The notes: generated from the letters alone by a model not told the origin. Shown: positions 1 to 9,123, numbered from the stretch's first letter. The stretch: DNA of 64,000 nt from Polaribacter sp. NJDZ03 (GCF_019263805.1 NZ_CP079195.1:3025001-3089000); one strand, 5' to 3'. Translations and numbers: made by a program.

Positions 1-1
1 T

Positions 2-133
2 ATGATTTTTAGCTTGTTAAGTGTGTTTTTTGAATCACTTATAGCGACTACTCATTTTATTATTGTATATTTAACACTGAATTTTAATTTACTTGTAACA
101 TTTTTTTCGGGGGAATATAAATATTACTACTAA
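2..133 (+). CDS. possible C-terminal fragment of a membrane protein (enters from left edge)
   Basis: A reading frame is open from the left edge to a TAA at 131-133. It encodes about 43 hydrophobic residues ending in a short polar, Tyr-rich tail, as the last membrane helix of an integral membrane protein would. A rho-independent hairpin follows within 30 bases, which fits the end of a plus-strand gene. The fragment is too short to assign to a family, and an AT-rich chance frame remains possible. Confidence 0.3.
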   Translation: MIFSLLSVFFESLIATTHFIIVYLTLNFNLLVTFFSGEYKYYY

Positions 134-158
134 TAGTTAAGTTTCATAAACAAAAATA

Positions 159-184
159 AGCTACTCTTTTTAGGGTAGCTTTTT
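159..184 (+). terminator. rho-independent terminator upstream of waaA
   Basis: The stem AAGCTAC / GTAGCTT closes a T-rich loop and is followed by a T-rich run, with an A-run on the other side, so it may work in both directions. It separates whatever enters from the left edge from waaA. Confidence 0.6.
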
Positions 185-241
185 ATTTATCTAGTTAATT
201 ATGTAGAAGCTTAGTTGTTAGTATTTCGTATTTTTACGGTT

Positions 242-1474
242 ATGAAATTTTTATACAACTTTGTCGTTTTTATTGCCTCTCTGTTACTGCCAATAATTGC
301 TTTATTTAATAAAAAAATAAAACTTTTTGTAGCCGGTAGAAATGAAACATTTTCTAAAATATCTACCTTAAAAAACTCAGACGTTATTTGGTTTCATGCT
401 GCTTCTTTAGGCGAATTTGAACAAGCGAGACCAATTATAGAAGATATTAAAAAAGAATACCCAGCTTATAAAATTCTAGTTACTTTTTTTTCTCCTTCTG
501 GATATGAAATTAGAAAAGACTATAATTTAGCAGATGTTGTTTGTTATTTGCCTTTAGACTCTAAAGCACAAGCAAGAAAATTTGTAGAGATTGTAAACCC
601 TAAATTTGCTGTTTTTGTAAAATACGAATTTTGGCCAAATCTTTTAAATGAATTAAAATCAAAAGAAATTCCTACAATCTTAGTTTCTGGTATTTTAAGA
701 GAAAAACAATTGTTCTTTAAAAGTTATGGAGGTTTTATGAGAAAATCTTTAGAAGCTTTTCATCACTTTTTTGTACAAGACGAAAATTCTAAAAAACTAC
801 TAGATTCTATCAGTTTTAAAAATGTTACCATTGCTGGTGATACCCGTTTTGATAGAGTTTTTAAGATCTTAGAACAAGATAACTCGTTAGATTTTATCAA
901 TCAATTTAAAGATGATAAATACACAATTGTTGCTGGTAGTACTTGGAAAGAAGATGAAGAATTATTGGTAAATTACATTAATAATAATGCATCCGAAGAT
1001 GAGAAGTTTATAATTGCTCCTCATAATATTAAGCAAGCGGCAATTTTAGAATTACAGAATTCCATCAACAAAAAAACAATTTTATTTTCTGCTAAAGCAG
1101 GTAAAAACCTGGCAGAATACCAAGTTTTTATAATTGATACTATTGGTATTTTAACCAAAATTTATGCTGCTGCAGACTTGGCTTATGTAGGCGGAGGTTT
1201 AAAAACAGGTTTACATAATATTTTAGAGCCAGCAACATTTGGGATTCCTGTTGTGATTGGTAATAATTACGACAAATTTAAAGAAGCGGTAGATTTGGTT
1301 AAAATTGGAGGTTGCATTTCAATAAAAAATCAAGTAGAATTTACATCAAATTTTATCAGTCTAAAAAATGATGAAAACTTTAGAATGTTAACAGGAGTAA
1401 TTAATAAAAGATATATTCAAGACAATTTTGGGGCAACAAAATTAATTATGAATTACTTAAAAGAGAAGATTTAA
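242..1474 (+). CDS. waaA: 3-deoxy-D-manno-octulosonic acid (Kdo) transferase WaaA
   Basis: Predicted to transfer Kdo from CMP-Kdo to lipid A precursor at the inner face of the cytoplasmic membrane. The 410-residue length fits the family. An N-terminal membrane anchor (about residues 4-22) is followed by the family signature HAASLGEFEQARP near residue 52, which contains the catalytic Glu region. The C-terminal glycosyltransferase domain has GGGLKTGLHNILEPA. A TTG at 215 would add nine residues, but the ATG at 242 starts directly at the hydrophobic anchor and is preferred. A -7-like TATTTTTA ends only 5 bases before it, so the transcript may have almost no leader. The next gene begins 2 bases after the stop, perhaps by read-through rather than function. 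Confidence 0.93.
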   Translation: MKFLYNFVVFIASLLLPIIALFNKKIKLFVAGRNETFSKISTLKNSDVIWFHAASLGEFEQARPIIEDIKKEYPAYKILVTFFSPSGYEIRKDYNLADVVCYLPLDSKAQARKFVEIVNPKFAVFVKYEFWPNLLNELKSKEIPTILVSGILREKQLFFKSYGGFMRKSLEAFHHFFVQDENSKKLLDSISFKNVTIAGDTRFDRVFKILEQDNSLDFINQFKDDKYTIVAGSTWKEDEELLVNYINNNASEDEKFIIAPHNIKQAAILELQNSINKKTILFSAKAGKNLAEYQVFIIDTIGILTKIYAAADLAYVGGGLKTGLHNILEPATFGIPVVIGNNYDKFKEAVDLVKIGGCISIKNQVEFTSNFISLKNDENFRMLTGVINKRYIQDNFGATKLIMNYLKEKI

Positions 1475-1476
1475 AT

Positions 1477-2034
1477 ATGGATTTTATATTACAACCTTGG
1501 GCTTGGTATGTTGGAGGGCCTTTAATAGCAATTTCATTATTATTATATTTTTATTTCGGTAAAAATTTTGGGGCATCAACAAATTTTGAAACATTATGTA
1601 CTATTGCAGGTGCAGATAAAGTGTCTGATTATTTTAAGAAAGATTGGAAAGACAGAGACTTTGCACTGCTATTTGTAGTTGGTTTAATTATTGGTGGATT
1701 TATTTCAGCAAATTTTTTAACGCCAAATCAAGCAATAGATTTAAACCCTAAAACGGTACAAGAATTAACAGATTTAGGTTTTTCGAATGTTGGAAGTCAA
1801 TATTTTCCAGATGAAATTTTTAGTAAAGATGTTGTATTTTCATTAAAAGGGTTTCTAATTTTAATAATTTCAGGAATCTTAATTGGTTTCGGAACCCGTT
1901 ATGCTGGTGGTTGTACATCTGGTCATGCAATTACAGGTTTAAGTAATTTAGAGTTACCTTCTTTATTAGCGGTAATTGGCTTTTTTATTGGTGGTATTAT
2001 TGCTACTTGGTTTATAATTCCATTATTATTTTAA
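1477..2034 (+). CDS. YeeE/YedE-family sulfur transporter, N-terminal-type half
   Basis: A 185-residue integral membrane protein with about four hydrophobic segments and the family motif GTRYAGGCTSGHAI near residues 140-153. The conserved Cys (GGCTSGH) is the thiosulfate-relay Cys type of YeeE/TsuA proteins. Many Bacteroidota split this transporter into two adjacent half-size genes, and the second half follows 2 bases downstream. The family imports thiosulfate or related sulfur compounds. Its position directly before moaA suggests a link with sulfur supply for molybdopterin synthesis, which is inference from neighbourhood only. Confidence 0.85.
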   Translation: MDFILQPWAWYVGGPLIAISLLLYFYFGKNFGASTNFETLCTIAGADKVSDYFKKDWKDRDFALLFVVGLIIGGFISANFLTPNQAIDLNPKTVQELTDLGFSNVGSQYFPDEIFSKDVVFSLKGFLILIISGILIGFGTRYAGGCTSGHAITGLSNLELPSLLAVIGFFIGGIIATWFIIPLLF

Positions 2035-2036
2035 TT

Positions 2037-2450
2037 ATGAAAAATATCAAATTTTTAGTATTAGGAATCTTTTTTGCAATCGTTTTAAGTAAAACGCAAG
2101 CAATTAGTTGGTATCGTTTTTACGAAATGTTTAAGTTTCAATCTTTTCATATGTTTGGCATTATTGGAGGAGCGGTTGTAATTTCTATGGTTTTTATGCA
2201 GCTATTTAAAAAAGGAATTATAAAAGACATTCATGGAAATAAAATAATACCAAAACCAAAAGAAAAAGGTTTTATAAGAACTCTTTTAGGAGGAACTTTT
2301 TTTGGATTAGGATGGGGGATTTCTGGTGCTTGTGCAGCACCAATTTTTGTAATTCTTGGTTTTGAATTAATACCAGCTTTAATTTTATTATTCGGATCGC
2401 TTTTAGGAACGTTACTTTATGGCGTTTTAAGCAAAAAACTACCAAATTAA
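2037..2450 (+). CDS. YeeE/YedE-family sulfur transporter, C-terminal-type half
   Basis: A 137-residue membrane protein with the second YeeE/YedE signature GWGISGACAAP near residue 98, including the conserved Cys. The start at 2037 (MKNIKFL) lies just past the stop of the preceding half; an in-frame start at 2007 would overlap that gene by 28 bases and add a poor N-terminus. The stop abuts the ATG of moaA, so the two transporter halves and moaA are probably co-transcribed. The two halves should assemble into one channel-like transporter. Confidence 0.83.
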   Translation: MKNIKFLVLGIFFAIVLSKTQAISWYRFYEMFKFQSFHMFGIIGGAVVISMVFMQLFKKGIIKDIHGNKIIPKPKEKGFIRTLLGGTFFGLGWGISGACAAPIFVILGFELIPALILLFGSLLGTLLYGVLSKKLPN

Positions 2451-3443
2451 ATGAGCAAATTAGTAGACGGCTTTGGCAGACAAATGGAATATGTGAGACT
2501 AGCAGTTACAGATCGTTGTAATTTGCGTTGTCAATATTGTATGCCTGCGCATGGTATAGATATTGTTCCGAGACAAGAATTACTTACTTTTAAAGAAATG
2601 TATCGTTTAATTCGTGTGTTAACAGAATTGGGGGTAAATAAAGTCCGTTTAACTGGTGGAGAACCTTTTGTACGTAAAGATTTTGTTGGTTTTTTAGAAA
2701 TGTTGTCTTATAACGATTTGTTAGATGCAATAAATATTACTACAAATGGTGCTTTAATTTCTCATCATATTGATAAAATTGAAAAGCTTAAAAAAGTAAA
2801 AAACATCAATTTAAGTATTGATAGCTTAGATAGAGAAAAGTTTGCAAAAATTACAAGAAGAGATGTATATCCAGAGGTTTATAAAACCTTTGAATTATTA
2901 GAGAAAAGTAGTTTAAATTTAAAACTAAATGTAGTTGTACAATCTGGTTTTAACACAAATGAAATTGTAGATTTTGTACGATTAACAAAAGATAAAAATG
3001 TTGCTGTCCGTTTTATAGAAGAGATGCCTTTTAATGGAAAAGGACAACGGGATATGAAAGAAAATTGGACTTTTAATAAGATTTTAAATGAAGTGAAAAC
3101 GGAGTTTGATGTTAATGAAATTCAATCAGAAAAATCATCAACTTCTAGAAATTATAAAGTTGATAATCATCTAGGAACTTTCGGAATAATTCCTGCTTTT
3201 ACAAGAACTATTTGTAACGATTGTAATAGAATAAGAATTACATCAACCGGAACTTTTAAAAACTGTTTATTTGATGATGGTGTTTTTAATTTAAGAGATT
3301 TTATTAGAAAAGGCGCTTCTAATGACGATTTAAAAGAACTATTTTTAAGTTTGGTAAAACAGAAACCAGAAAATGGTTTTATAGCAGAAGCAAATAGAAA
3401 AGATGGTGGTGCTTCAGAGAGTATGAGTACTATTGGAGGGTAA
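2451..3443 (+). CDS. moaA: GTP 3',8-cyclase MoaA (radical SAM)
   Basis: Converts GTP to 3',8-cyclo-GTP, the first step of molybdenum cofactor synthesis. The N-terminal radical-SAM cluster motif CNLRCQYC (Cys23, Cys27, Cys30) and the C-terminal second-cluster motif CNDCNR with a further Cys in FKNC are intact. The protein ends in Gly-Gly, the conserved MoaA tail needed for activity. At 330 residues it is full length. It overlaps nothing; the ATG follows the previous TAA directly, so translation is probably coupled. Confidence 0.97.
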   Translation: MSKLVDGFGRQMEYVRLAVTDRCNLRCQYCMPAHGIDIVPRQELLTFKEMYRLIRVLTELGVNKVRLTGGEPFVRKDFVGFLEMLSYNDLLDAINITTNGALISHHIDKIEKLKKVKNINLSIDSLDREKFAKITRRDVYPEVYKTFELLEKSSLNLKLNVVVQSGFNTNEIVDFVRLTKDKNVAVRFIEEMPFNGKGQRDMKENWTFNKILNEVKTEFDVNEIQSEKSSTSRNYKVDNHLGTFGIIPAFTRTICNDCNRIRITSTGTFKNCLFDDGVFNLRDFIRKGASNDDLKELFLSLVKQKPENGFIAEANRKDGGASESMSTIGG

Positions 3444-3471
3444 ACATAGAACAATTACACATTTATAAAAA

Positions 3472-4659
3472 ATGATTTCAGTAAAAGAAGCTTTACAAAC
3501 CGTTCTAAATTCAAATCAAGATTTTGGAGTTGAAGAAATTCCGTTTATAAAATCTGTAAGTAGAATTTTAAAGGAAAAAATTACTGCAGATAGAGATTTT
3601 CCGCCTTTTAATAGAGTTTCTATGGATGGAATTGCAATTGATTATATTGCTTTTAAAAATGGACAAAGAGGTTTCAAAGTAGAAGGAATTCAAGCTGCTG
3701 GAAGTGAGCAAATCACACTTCAAAACCCTGAAAATTGTATAGAAGTTATGACTGGAGCTGTTTTGCCATATAATGCAAACACAGTTATTAGATATGAAGA
3801 TGTAACTATAGTAGACGGAATTGCAACTATAAATATTGATACAATTAATGATGCCCAAAATGTTCATTCTAAAGGAAAAGATGGAAAAACTGGCGATATA
3901 TTAATTGAAGAAAACACCCTAATTTCAGCAGCAGAAATTGGAGTCTTAGCAACCGTTGGTAAAGGAACAGTAAAAGTAGCAAGACAACCAAAAATAATGA
4001 TTGTTTCTACGGGTGATGAATTGGTTGGTGTTGATGAAACTCCGTTAGAACATCAAATTAGAAGGAGTAATGTATTTACGCTGGTGTCTTTGTTAGAAAG
4101 GTTAAATATTTCTTCGGAAACAGCACACATTACAGATGATAAGCCAATTTTAAAATCGAAAATAGAAACCTATTTACAAGAATATGATGTGTTGCTTTTT
4201 AGTGGTGCTGTAAGTAAAGGAAAATATGATTTTTTACCGGAAGTTTTTGATGAATTAGGCGTAGAAAAATTGTTTCATAAAGTGGCACAAAGACCAGGTA
4301 AACCTTTTTGGTTTGGTGAAAATAGAAACTGTAAAGTATTTGCTTTTCCTGGTAACCCGATTTCTACTTTTGTAAATTGTTTAGCGTATTTTTATCCTTG
4401 GTATTATAAATCGGTAGGCGTAAAAGTAGAAGAAGAAACGGCAATTTTAAATGTAGACGTTTCTTTTAAACCTAATTTAACGTACTTTTTACAAGTGAAG
4501 TTAGAAAATAATAACGGGCAAATAATTGCGACTCCAATTAATGGAAATGGTTCTGGAGATTTAGCCAGTTTGGTGAAAACAGATGCTTTTATTCAATTGC
4601 CAAATGATAAAACTGAGTTTAAAAAAGGAGCGATTTTTCCGATAATAAGATATAGATAA
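3472..4659 (+). CDS. moeA: molybdopterin molybdotransferase MoeA
   Basis: Inserts molybdate into adenylylated molybdopterin. The 395-residue protein shows the MoeA order: N-terminal domain with FNRVSMDGIA, central domain with MTGAVLP, the MoCF-binding domain with VSTGDELV, FSGAVSKGKYD and FAFPGNPIST, and a C-terminal beta domain. It lies 28 bases after moaA, and its stop codon overlaps the moaC start (TAATG). Confidence 0.96.
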   Translation: MISVKEALQTVLNSNQDFGVEEIPFIKSVSRILKEKITADRDFPPFNRVSMDGIAIDYIAFKNGQRGFKVEGIQAAGSEQITLQNPENCIEVMTGAVLPYNANTVIRYEDVTIVDGIATINIDTINDAQNVHSKGKDGKTGDILIEENTLISAAEIGVLATVGKGTVKVARQPKIMIVSTGDELVGVDETPLEHQIRRSNVFTLVSLLERLNISSETAHITDDKPILKSKIETYLQEYDVLLFSGAVSKGKYDFLPEVFDELGVEKLFHKVAQRPGKPFWFGENRNCKVFAFPGNPISTFVNCLAYFYPWYYKSVGVKVEEETAILNVDVSFKPNLTYFLQVKLENNNGQIIATPINGNGSGDLASLVKTDAFIQLPNDKTEFKKGAIFPIIRYR

Positions 4660-5132
4660 TGAGCGATTTTAGTCATTTAAACGAAAGAAATAACCCTAAA
4701 ATGGTAAATGTTTCTGATAAGAAAATTACCAAAAGAACAGCAATTGCGAAAGCAACCATGTTTTTAGGGGAAGAAGTAATTGCTCATTTTACAAATGATG
4801 AGTTATTTACTAAAAAAGGACCCGTTTTTCAAACAGCAATTATTGCAGGAATTCAAGGTGTTAAAAAAACATCAGAATTGATACCAATGTGTCATCCATT
4901 ATTAATTAATGGAGTAGATATTGATATTAATATTATAGATTCAGAAAATATTGAGGTTCTTTGTGAAGTTACAATTACCGGTAAAACAGGTGTGGAAATG
5001 GAAGCTTTAACGGGAGCAAACATTACGTGTTTAACTATTTATGACATGTGTAAAAGCATCAGTCAGAAAATGGTAATTAAAGAAGTAAAGTTATTAGAAA
5101 AAACAGGCGGAAAATCTGATATTAAGAATTAA
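4659..5132 (+). CDS. moaC: cyclic pyranopterin monophosphate synthase MoaC
   Basis: Rearranges 3',8-cyclo-GTP into cyclic pyranopterin monophosphate, acting directly after MoaA. The 157-residue length is typical, and the active-site motifs MCHPL and GKTGVEMEALTGA are intact. The start overlaps the moeA stop by one base. moaD, moaE and moeB, also needed for the cofactor, are not in the window. Confidence 0.96.
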   Translation: MSDFSHLNERNNPKMVNVSDKKITKRTAIAKATMFLGEEVIAHFTNDELFTKKGPVFQTAIIAGIQGVKKTSELIPMCHPLLINGVDIDINIIDSENIEVLCEVTITGKTGVEMEALTGANITCLTIYDMCKSISQKMVIKEVKLLEKTGGKSDIKN

Positions 5133-5140
5133 ATGTCTCC

Positions 5141-5154
5141 TCGAGCGTGCTCGA
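5141..5154. repeat. REP-like palindrome between moaC and the mobA-like gene
   Basis: The 14-mer TCGAGCGTGCTCGA is a perfect inverted repeat with a two-base centre and is much richer in G+C than its surroundings. It sits in the 55-base gap inside the molybdenum cofactor operon. From memory, similar CTCGA...TCGAG palindromes are scattered in intergenic regions of flavobacterial genomes. I found no second copy in this window. Confidence 0.5.
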
Positions 5155-5187
5155 ACAGACAGATATAACTGATTCAAGAGAAAAAAA

Positions 5188-6291
5188 ATGAAAAAACACA
5201 GCAAACATACCAATTTAGAAAGAAGAGATAACGATAATTTTGCTCCGAATGAAATTGCAATTTTGGGTACAAATTGTGGCGTTATTTCAGATTTGGTACA
5301 TAAAGTATCTCAAAATTTATCAGATTATAAATTGGCTTATTTTGATGCTTCTCACGCCAAGGATGTGGTAAAAAATAACTTGTCTGAATATGTGTTTCAT
5401 CACCAAGGAAATTTACAGGTAACCACTTCTGGAGATATCAATAAGTTTCAGCAACGTTTAGATTTTGCTGGGTTCGATTATGTTTTTATCAACGGAAACC
5501 ATTATCAAGGTGCTAAACAGATTTTAGTATTAGACGAAGCTAAAGAAGCTTCTGTTTTAAAAAGATTAGATCAGTTAGATCGTATTCAGTTTATTATTAA
5601 GTTGAAATCAGAAACAGAATATTTTCCTTTTTTAGAAGAAAAATATCCGCAAATAAAAAATATTACGTGTTATACTATTAATGAGGTTGATAAAATTACC
5701 AATCATATTCATAATTTAATTCAAGAAAAAATTGCATCCGTAAAAGGTCTAGTTTTGGTTGGTGGTAAAAGTACAAGAATGGGACAAGATAAATCTGAAT
5801 TGAATTATTTTGGGAAACCACAGAAAGAAGTGGCAAAAGAATTGTTAGAAAATAACAATATAGAAACGTTTTATTCCGTTCAAAAATCATCAGAAAAAGA
5901 AGATGAAATATCTGATAAATTTATCAATTTAGGTCCGTTTGGTGGAATTTGTTCTGCGTTTCAGAAAGATCCAAATACTGCTTGGTTTGTATTGGCAACC
6001 GATGTTCCGTTTGTAGATACAGCCCTTATTAAATTATTATTAAAACATAGAAATCCTAGTAAAGCAGCTACCGCAATTAGGGGGAAAGGAAAAGATTTTC
6101 CTGAGCCTTTAATTACTATTTATGAGCCAAAAGCGTATGCTATTTTATTACAATACTTGGCACAAGGATATTCTTGTCCGCGTAAAATGCTAATTAATTC
6201 TGATGTTGAAATTGTTGAAATTGACGATAATTATATTAGAAATATAAATACTCCTGAAGAGTTTAATGAAGCTAAAAAAGAACTAAATTAG
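5188..6291 (+). CDS. MobB-like/MobA fusion: molybdenum cofactor nucleotidyltransferase
   Basis: Residues about 190-367 form a MobA-type nucleotidyltransferase with the nucleotide-binding signature GLVLVGGKSTRMGQDKSEL, GPFGGI and LATDVPFVD. This type attaches GMP to molybdopterin. Residues about 20-185 resemble a MobB-like P-loop domain, but the glycine loop (ILGTNCGVIS) lacks a clear GK(S/T), so nucleotide binding there is doubtful. The domain order is MobB-like then MobA. The gene lies 55 bases after moaC, with a REP-like palindrome in the gap, and is probably in the same operon. MobA assignment is firm; the exact nucleotide and the role of the N-terminal half are not. Confidence 0.85.
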   Translation: MKKHSKHTNLERRDNDNFAPNEIAILGTNCGVISDLVHKVSQNLSDYKLAYFDASHAKDVVKNNLSEYVFHHQGNLQVTTSGDINKFQQRLDFAGFDYVFINGNHYQGAKQILVLDEAKEASVLKRLDQLDRIQFIIKLKSETEYFPFLEEKYPQIKNITCYTINEVDKITNHIHNLIQEKIASVKGLVLVGGKSTRMGQDKSELNYFGKPQKEVAKELLENNNIETFYSVQKSSEKEDEISDKFINLGPFGGICSAFQKDPNTAWFVLATDVPFVDTALIKLLLKHRNPSKAATAIRGKGKDFPEPLITIYEPKAYAILLQYLAQGYSCPRKMLINSDVEIVEIDDNYIRNINTPEEFNEAKKELN

Positions 6292-6334
6292 TTGTAAATT
6301 AAAATGTTTTAATTGAAGTAATATCATTTTTATT

Positions 6335-6799
6335 ATGAAAACAAAATCTTATTTTTTTATACTTCTATTCGGAATACTTTTTGCGAGTTGTGAACCAGCA
6401 CTTTCTACAAAAGATTTTATGGTAGATAGTTGGGAGACTACTTATCTAAAAATAGAAATGTACACCGTTAATAATACAGATTCTTTACACGTTTACGAAG
6501 ATAAATTTGATAATAACCCAGAACTAGTGGCACGATCTCAATATAATAATGACGGTACTTTTTCTGCTTGGTTTAAAAACACAAAGGGAGAGCAGATATC
6601 TAAAGCTATTGGTAAGTGGGATGTAGTAGGAGATTCTTTAAAAGTATCTTATAATTATGGAGGTAAAGACAAGAATGTGAGTTACTTGATTGAACGAACT
6701 ACAGAAGGTTTTATCGGTACAAGTAAGTATGATTGGGACGAAGATGGAACCTTAGATGACTTGTTAACTATGAAAACAAAGAGAATTAAAATAGATTAG
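6335..6799 (+). CDS. small lipoprotein of unknown function
   Basis: A 154-residue protein with a lipoprotein signal peptide: a basic start, a hydrophobic stretch and a lipobox ending FASC at about residue 19. The rest is polar and beta-rich (SQYNNDGTFSAWF, GKWDVVGDSLKVSY), in the manner of lipocalin-like Bacteroidota lipoproteins that hold a GxW...GDSL pattern. The stop lies 2 bases before the histidine kinase start, so the two are co-transcribed and perhaps functionally linked, for example as an envelope sensor partner. Function is not known. Confidence 0.8.
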   Translation: MKTKSYFFILLFGILFASCEPALSTKDFMVDSWETTYLKIEMYTVNNTDSLHVYEDKFDNNPELVARSQYNNDGTFSAWFKNTKGEQISKAIGKWDVVGDSLKVSYNYGGKDKNVSYLIERTTEGFIGTSKYDWDEDGTLDDLLTMKTKRIKID

Positions 6800-6801
6800 A
6801 T

Positions 6802-8259
6802 TTGGTAAGTTTTAAAAAAATATCCTTAAGAATACGTATCTTTTTATCAATGATTTTATTGATGTTACTGGCATCGGTATTAATCTTGGTTGTTACTATT
6901 TATCAGTATGACGAACAAACAAAAGACTACAATATTCAACGTTTTGAGCGTAAAGAAGCCACCACTAAAGAAATTATAGAATTAGAGCTTAAAAACAAAA
7001 CTACCTATCCTGTAAATACTGGAAATTTAGCTAAAATATTTCAAGAACGTATTTTCGAAATATCATCTATTAATAAATTAAATATCTCGTTTTACGACTT
7101 AAAAGGAAATTTACTAAAGTCTTCTACGGCAAACGCTTTTGAAAAGGTAGATATAAAACCGCTTCCTTTGGATGTTTTAAAAGAGTTGGCGCAAAATTCT
7201 AATCATAAAATATTAAAAACCAGTGTTGAAAATGGAACGGGTTTTCAATCTTCATTTTCTTTTATTCACGATCCAAAATTTAAAAGAATAGGTATTATAG
7301 AGTTACAGTTTACGCAAGATAACTCTGAGATAGAACACGAGTTGAGAGAATTTATGTTTCGATTAGGTGTGGTTTATATATTGATGTTTTTAATTGCAAT
7401 TGCAATTGCATATTTCTTATCAAGTTATATTACAAGATCTATAAAAACAATTTCAGATAAAATGCAGCAAACCCGTTTAAATAAACGGAATGAAAAAATT
7501 ATTTTAGACAAAGCGAGTTCAGAAATAGAGATTTTGGTTGAAGCCTATAATCATATGATTGATGAGTTAGGAGAAAGTGCTGCTAAATTAGCCAAAAGTG
7601 AGCGAGAACAAGCTTGGCGAGAAATGGCAAAGCAAGTAGCGCATGAAATAAAAAATCCATTGACTCCAATGCGCTTAACAGTGCAAAGTTTTGAGCGAAG
7701 ATTTGATCCTACAGATGAAATGGCAAAAGAGAAGTTAAATGAATTTTGCCAAACTTTAATTCAGCAAATAGATGTAATGAGTTCTATAGCGTCTGCTTTT
7801 TCTGATTTTGCCAAAATGCCAACTCAAAAGAAAGAACGGGTAGAGCTAATTAGTGTTGTAAAGTTTGCTTTAGATATTTTTACAGAAAGTTACATTAAAT
7901 ATTATCCGCAAGAAGAAGAGTTATATGCTAATTTAGATAAAACTCAATTAATTAGAGTGATTACTAATTTAGTGAAAAATGCAATTCAGGCGGTAAATTT
8001 AGAGGAAAATCCTTTAATTGAAGTAAAAGTTTTTTCTGATGACCTAAATATAAAGCTTACCGTTTCTGACAATGGAAAAGGAATTCCTGACGACTTAAAA
8101 GATTTAATTTTTGAACCTAAATTTACTACAAAATCTAGTGGAATGGGGTTAGGTTTAGGTATGATAAGAAATATTATTGAAGCCTATAAAGGAACTATTT
8201 CTTTTACATCTAAAGAAGGGTTAGGTACTGTTTTTACTGTTGTATTGCCAAAAAGTTAA
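6802..8259 (+). CDS. NtrY-like membrane sensor histidine kinase
   Basis: A 485-residue kinase with TM1 at about residues 12-34, a periplasmic sensing region of about 150 residues, TM2 at about 188-207, a HAMP linker, a dimerisation domain with phospho-acceptor His281 in VAHEIKNPLTPM, and an ATPase domain with N (NLVKNAIQA), DNGKGIP and GMGLGLGM boxes. The motif AWREMAKQVAHEIKNPLTPM is typical of NtrY-type kinases. The start is TTG at 6802; the first ATG would remove part of TM1. No response regulator is adjacent, so its partner is encoded elsewhere. Confidence 0.9.
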   Translation: MVSFKKISLRIRIFLSMILLMLLASVLILVVTIYQYDEQTKDYNIQRFERKEATTKEIIELELKNKTTYPVNTGNLAKIFQERIFEISSINKLNISFYDLKGNLLKSSTANAFEKVDIKPLPLDVLKELAQNSNHKILKTSVENGTGFQSSFSFIHDPKFKRIGIIELQFTQDNSEIEHELREFMFRLGVVYILMFLIAIAIAYFLSSYITRSIKTISDKMQQTRLNKRNEKIILDKASSEIEILVEAYNHMIDELGESAAKLAKSEREQAWREMAKQVAHEIKNPLTPMRLTVQSFERRFDPTDEMAKEKLNEFCQTLIQQIDVMSSIASAFSDFAKMPTQKKERVELISVVKFALDIFTESYIKYYPQEEELYANLDKTQLIRVITNLVKNAIQAVNLEENPLIEVKVFSDDLNIKLTVSDNGKGIPDDLKDLIFEPKFTTKSSGMGLGLGMIRNIIEAYKGTISFTSKEGLGTVFTVVLPKS

Positions 8260-8308
8260 TATAATCATTGCCTTGAATGTAAAGGATAGGCAACTAAATT
8301 TATAAAAA

Positions 8309-9085
8309 ATGAAATTCGAGAATATTTTAATTGAGAGAAAAGATAGTTTGGCTCAAATAACGATTAATAGACCAAAAAAATTAAATGCTCTTAATAAGGC
8401 TACTATTATTGAATTGAATCTAGCTTTTGAAGAATTAGAAGATGATACTACTATTAGAGCAATTATTTTAACAGGTAGCGGAGAGAAAGCTTTTGTTGCA
8501 GGCGCAGATATCTCTGAATTTGCAGATTTTTCTGTAAATGAAGGAACTCGCTTATCTAAAATTGGGCACGATACTTTATTCGATTATGTAGCAAATTTAT
8601 CTACACCTGTTATTGCAGCCGTAAATGGTTTTGCTTTAGGCGGTGGTTTAGAGTTGGCAATGTCTTGTCATTTTAGAATAGCATCTGATAATGCAAAAAT
8701 GGGCTTGCCAGAAGTTTCTTTGGGTGTAATACCAGGTTATGGTGGTACACAACGTTTACCGCAATTAGTTGGTAAGGGAAAGGCTATGGAAATGATTATG
8801 ACAGCAGGTATGATTTCTGCGGATGAGGCAAAAGAAAACGGTTTGGTAAATCATGTTACAACACAAGAAGAGTTATTGCCATTGGCAGAAAAAATTGCAA
8901 GTAAAATTATACGAAATTCTTCTGTAGCTATTAGCGCTGCTATTAGGGCTGTAAATGCTGGTTTTGAAGATGGTGTTAATGGTTTTGATGTAGAAGTAGA
9001 TGAATTTGGAGAATGTTTTGGTACAGATGATTTTATGGAAGGTACTGATGCTTTTTTAAATAAAAGAAAACCGAATTTTAAGTAG
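8309..9085 (+). CDS. enoyl-CoA hydratase/isomerase (crotonase family)
   Basis: A 258-residue cytosolic crotonase-fold protein of normal length. The oxyanion-hole segment AGADISEF and the segments GGGLELAM and LPEVSLGVIPGYGGTQRL are all present. Both Glu residues expected for hydratase activity (in ELAM and LPEV) are kept, supporting true hydration of 2-enoyl-CoA in fatty acid or amino acid breakdown. Substrate chain length cannot be read from sequence. No other beta-oxidation gene is adjacent, and a shared terminator follows. Confidence 0.92.
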   Translation: MKFENILIERKDSLAQITINRPKKLNALNKATIIELNLAFEELEDDTTIRAIILTGSGEKAFVAGADISEFADFSVNEGTRLSKIGHDTLFDYVANLSTPVIAAVNGFALGGGLELAMSCHFRIASDNAKMGLPEVSLGVIPGYGGTQRLPQLVGKGKAMEMIMTAGMISADEAKENGLVNHVTTQEELLPLAEKIASKIIRNSSVAISAAIRAVNAGFEDGVNGFDVEVDEFGECFGTDDFMEGTDAFLNKRKPNFK

Positions 9086-9123
9086 GGATTATACTAAAAA
9101 AGTAGGTCTAATTTTGGCCAAAT

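Noticed and set aside
215..241. Upstream TTG start of waaA
   Set aside because: It would add nine residues before the membrane anchor and overlaps a -7-like promoter element; the ATG at 242 fits the family better.
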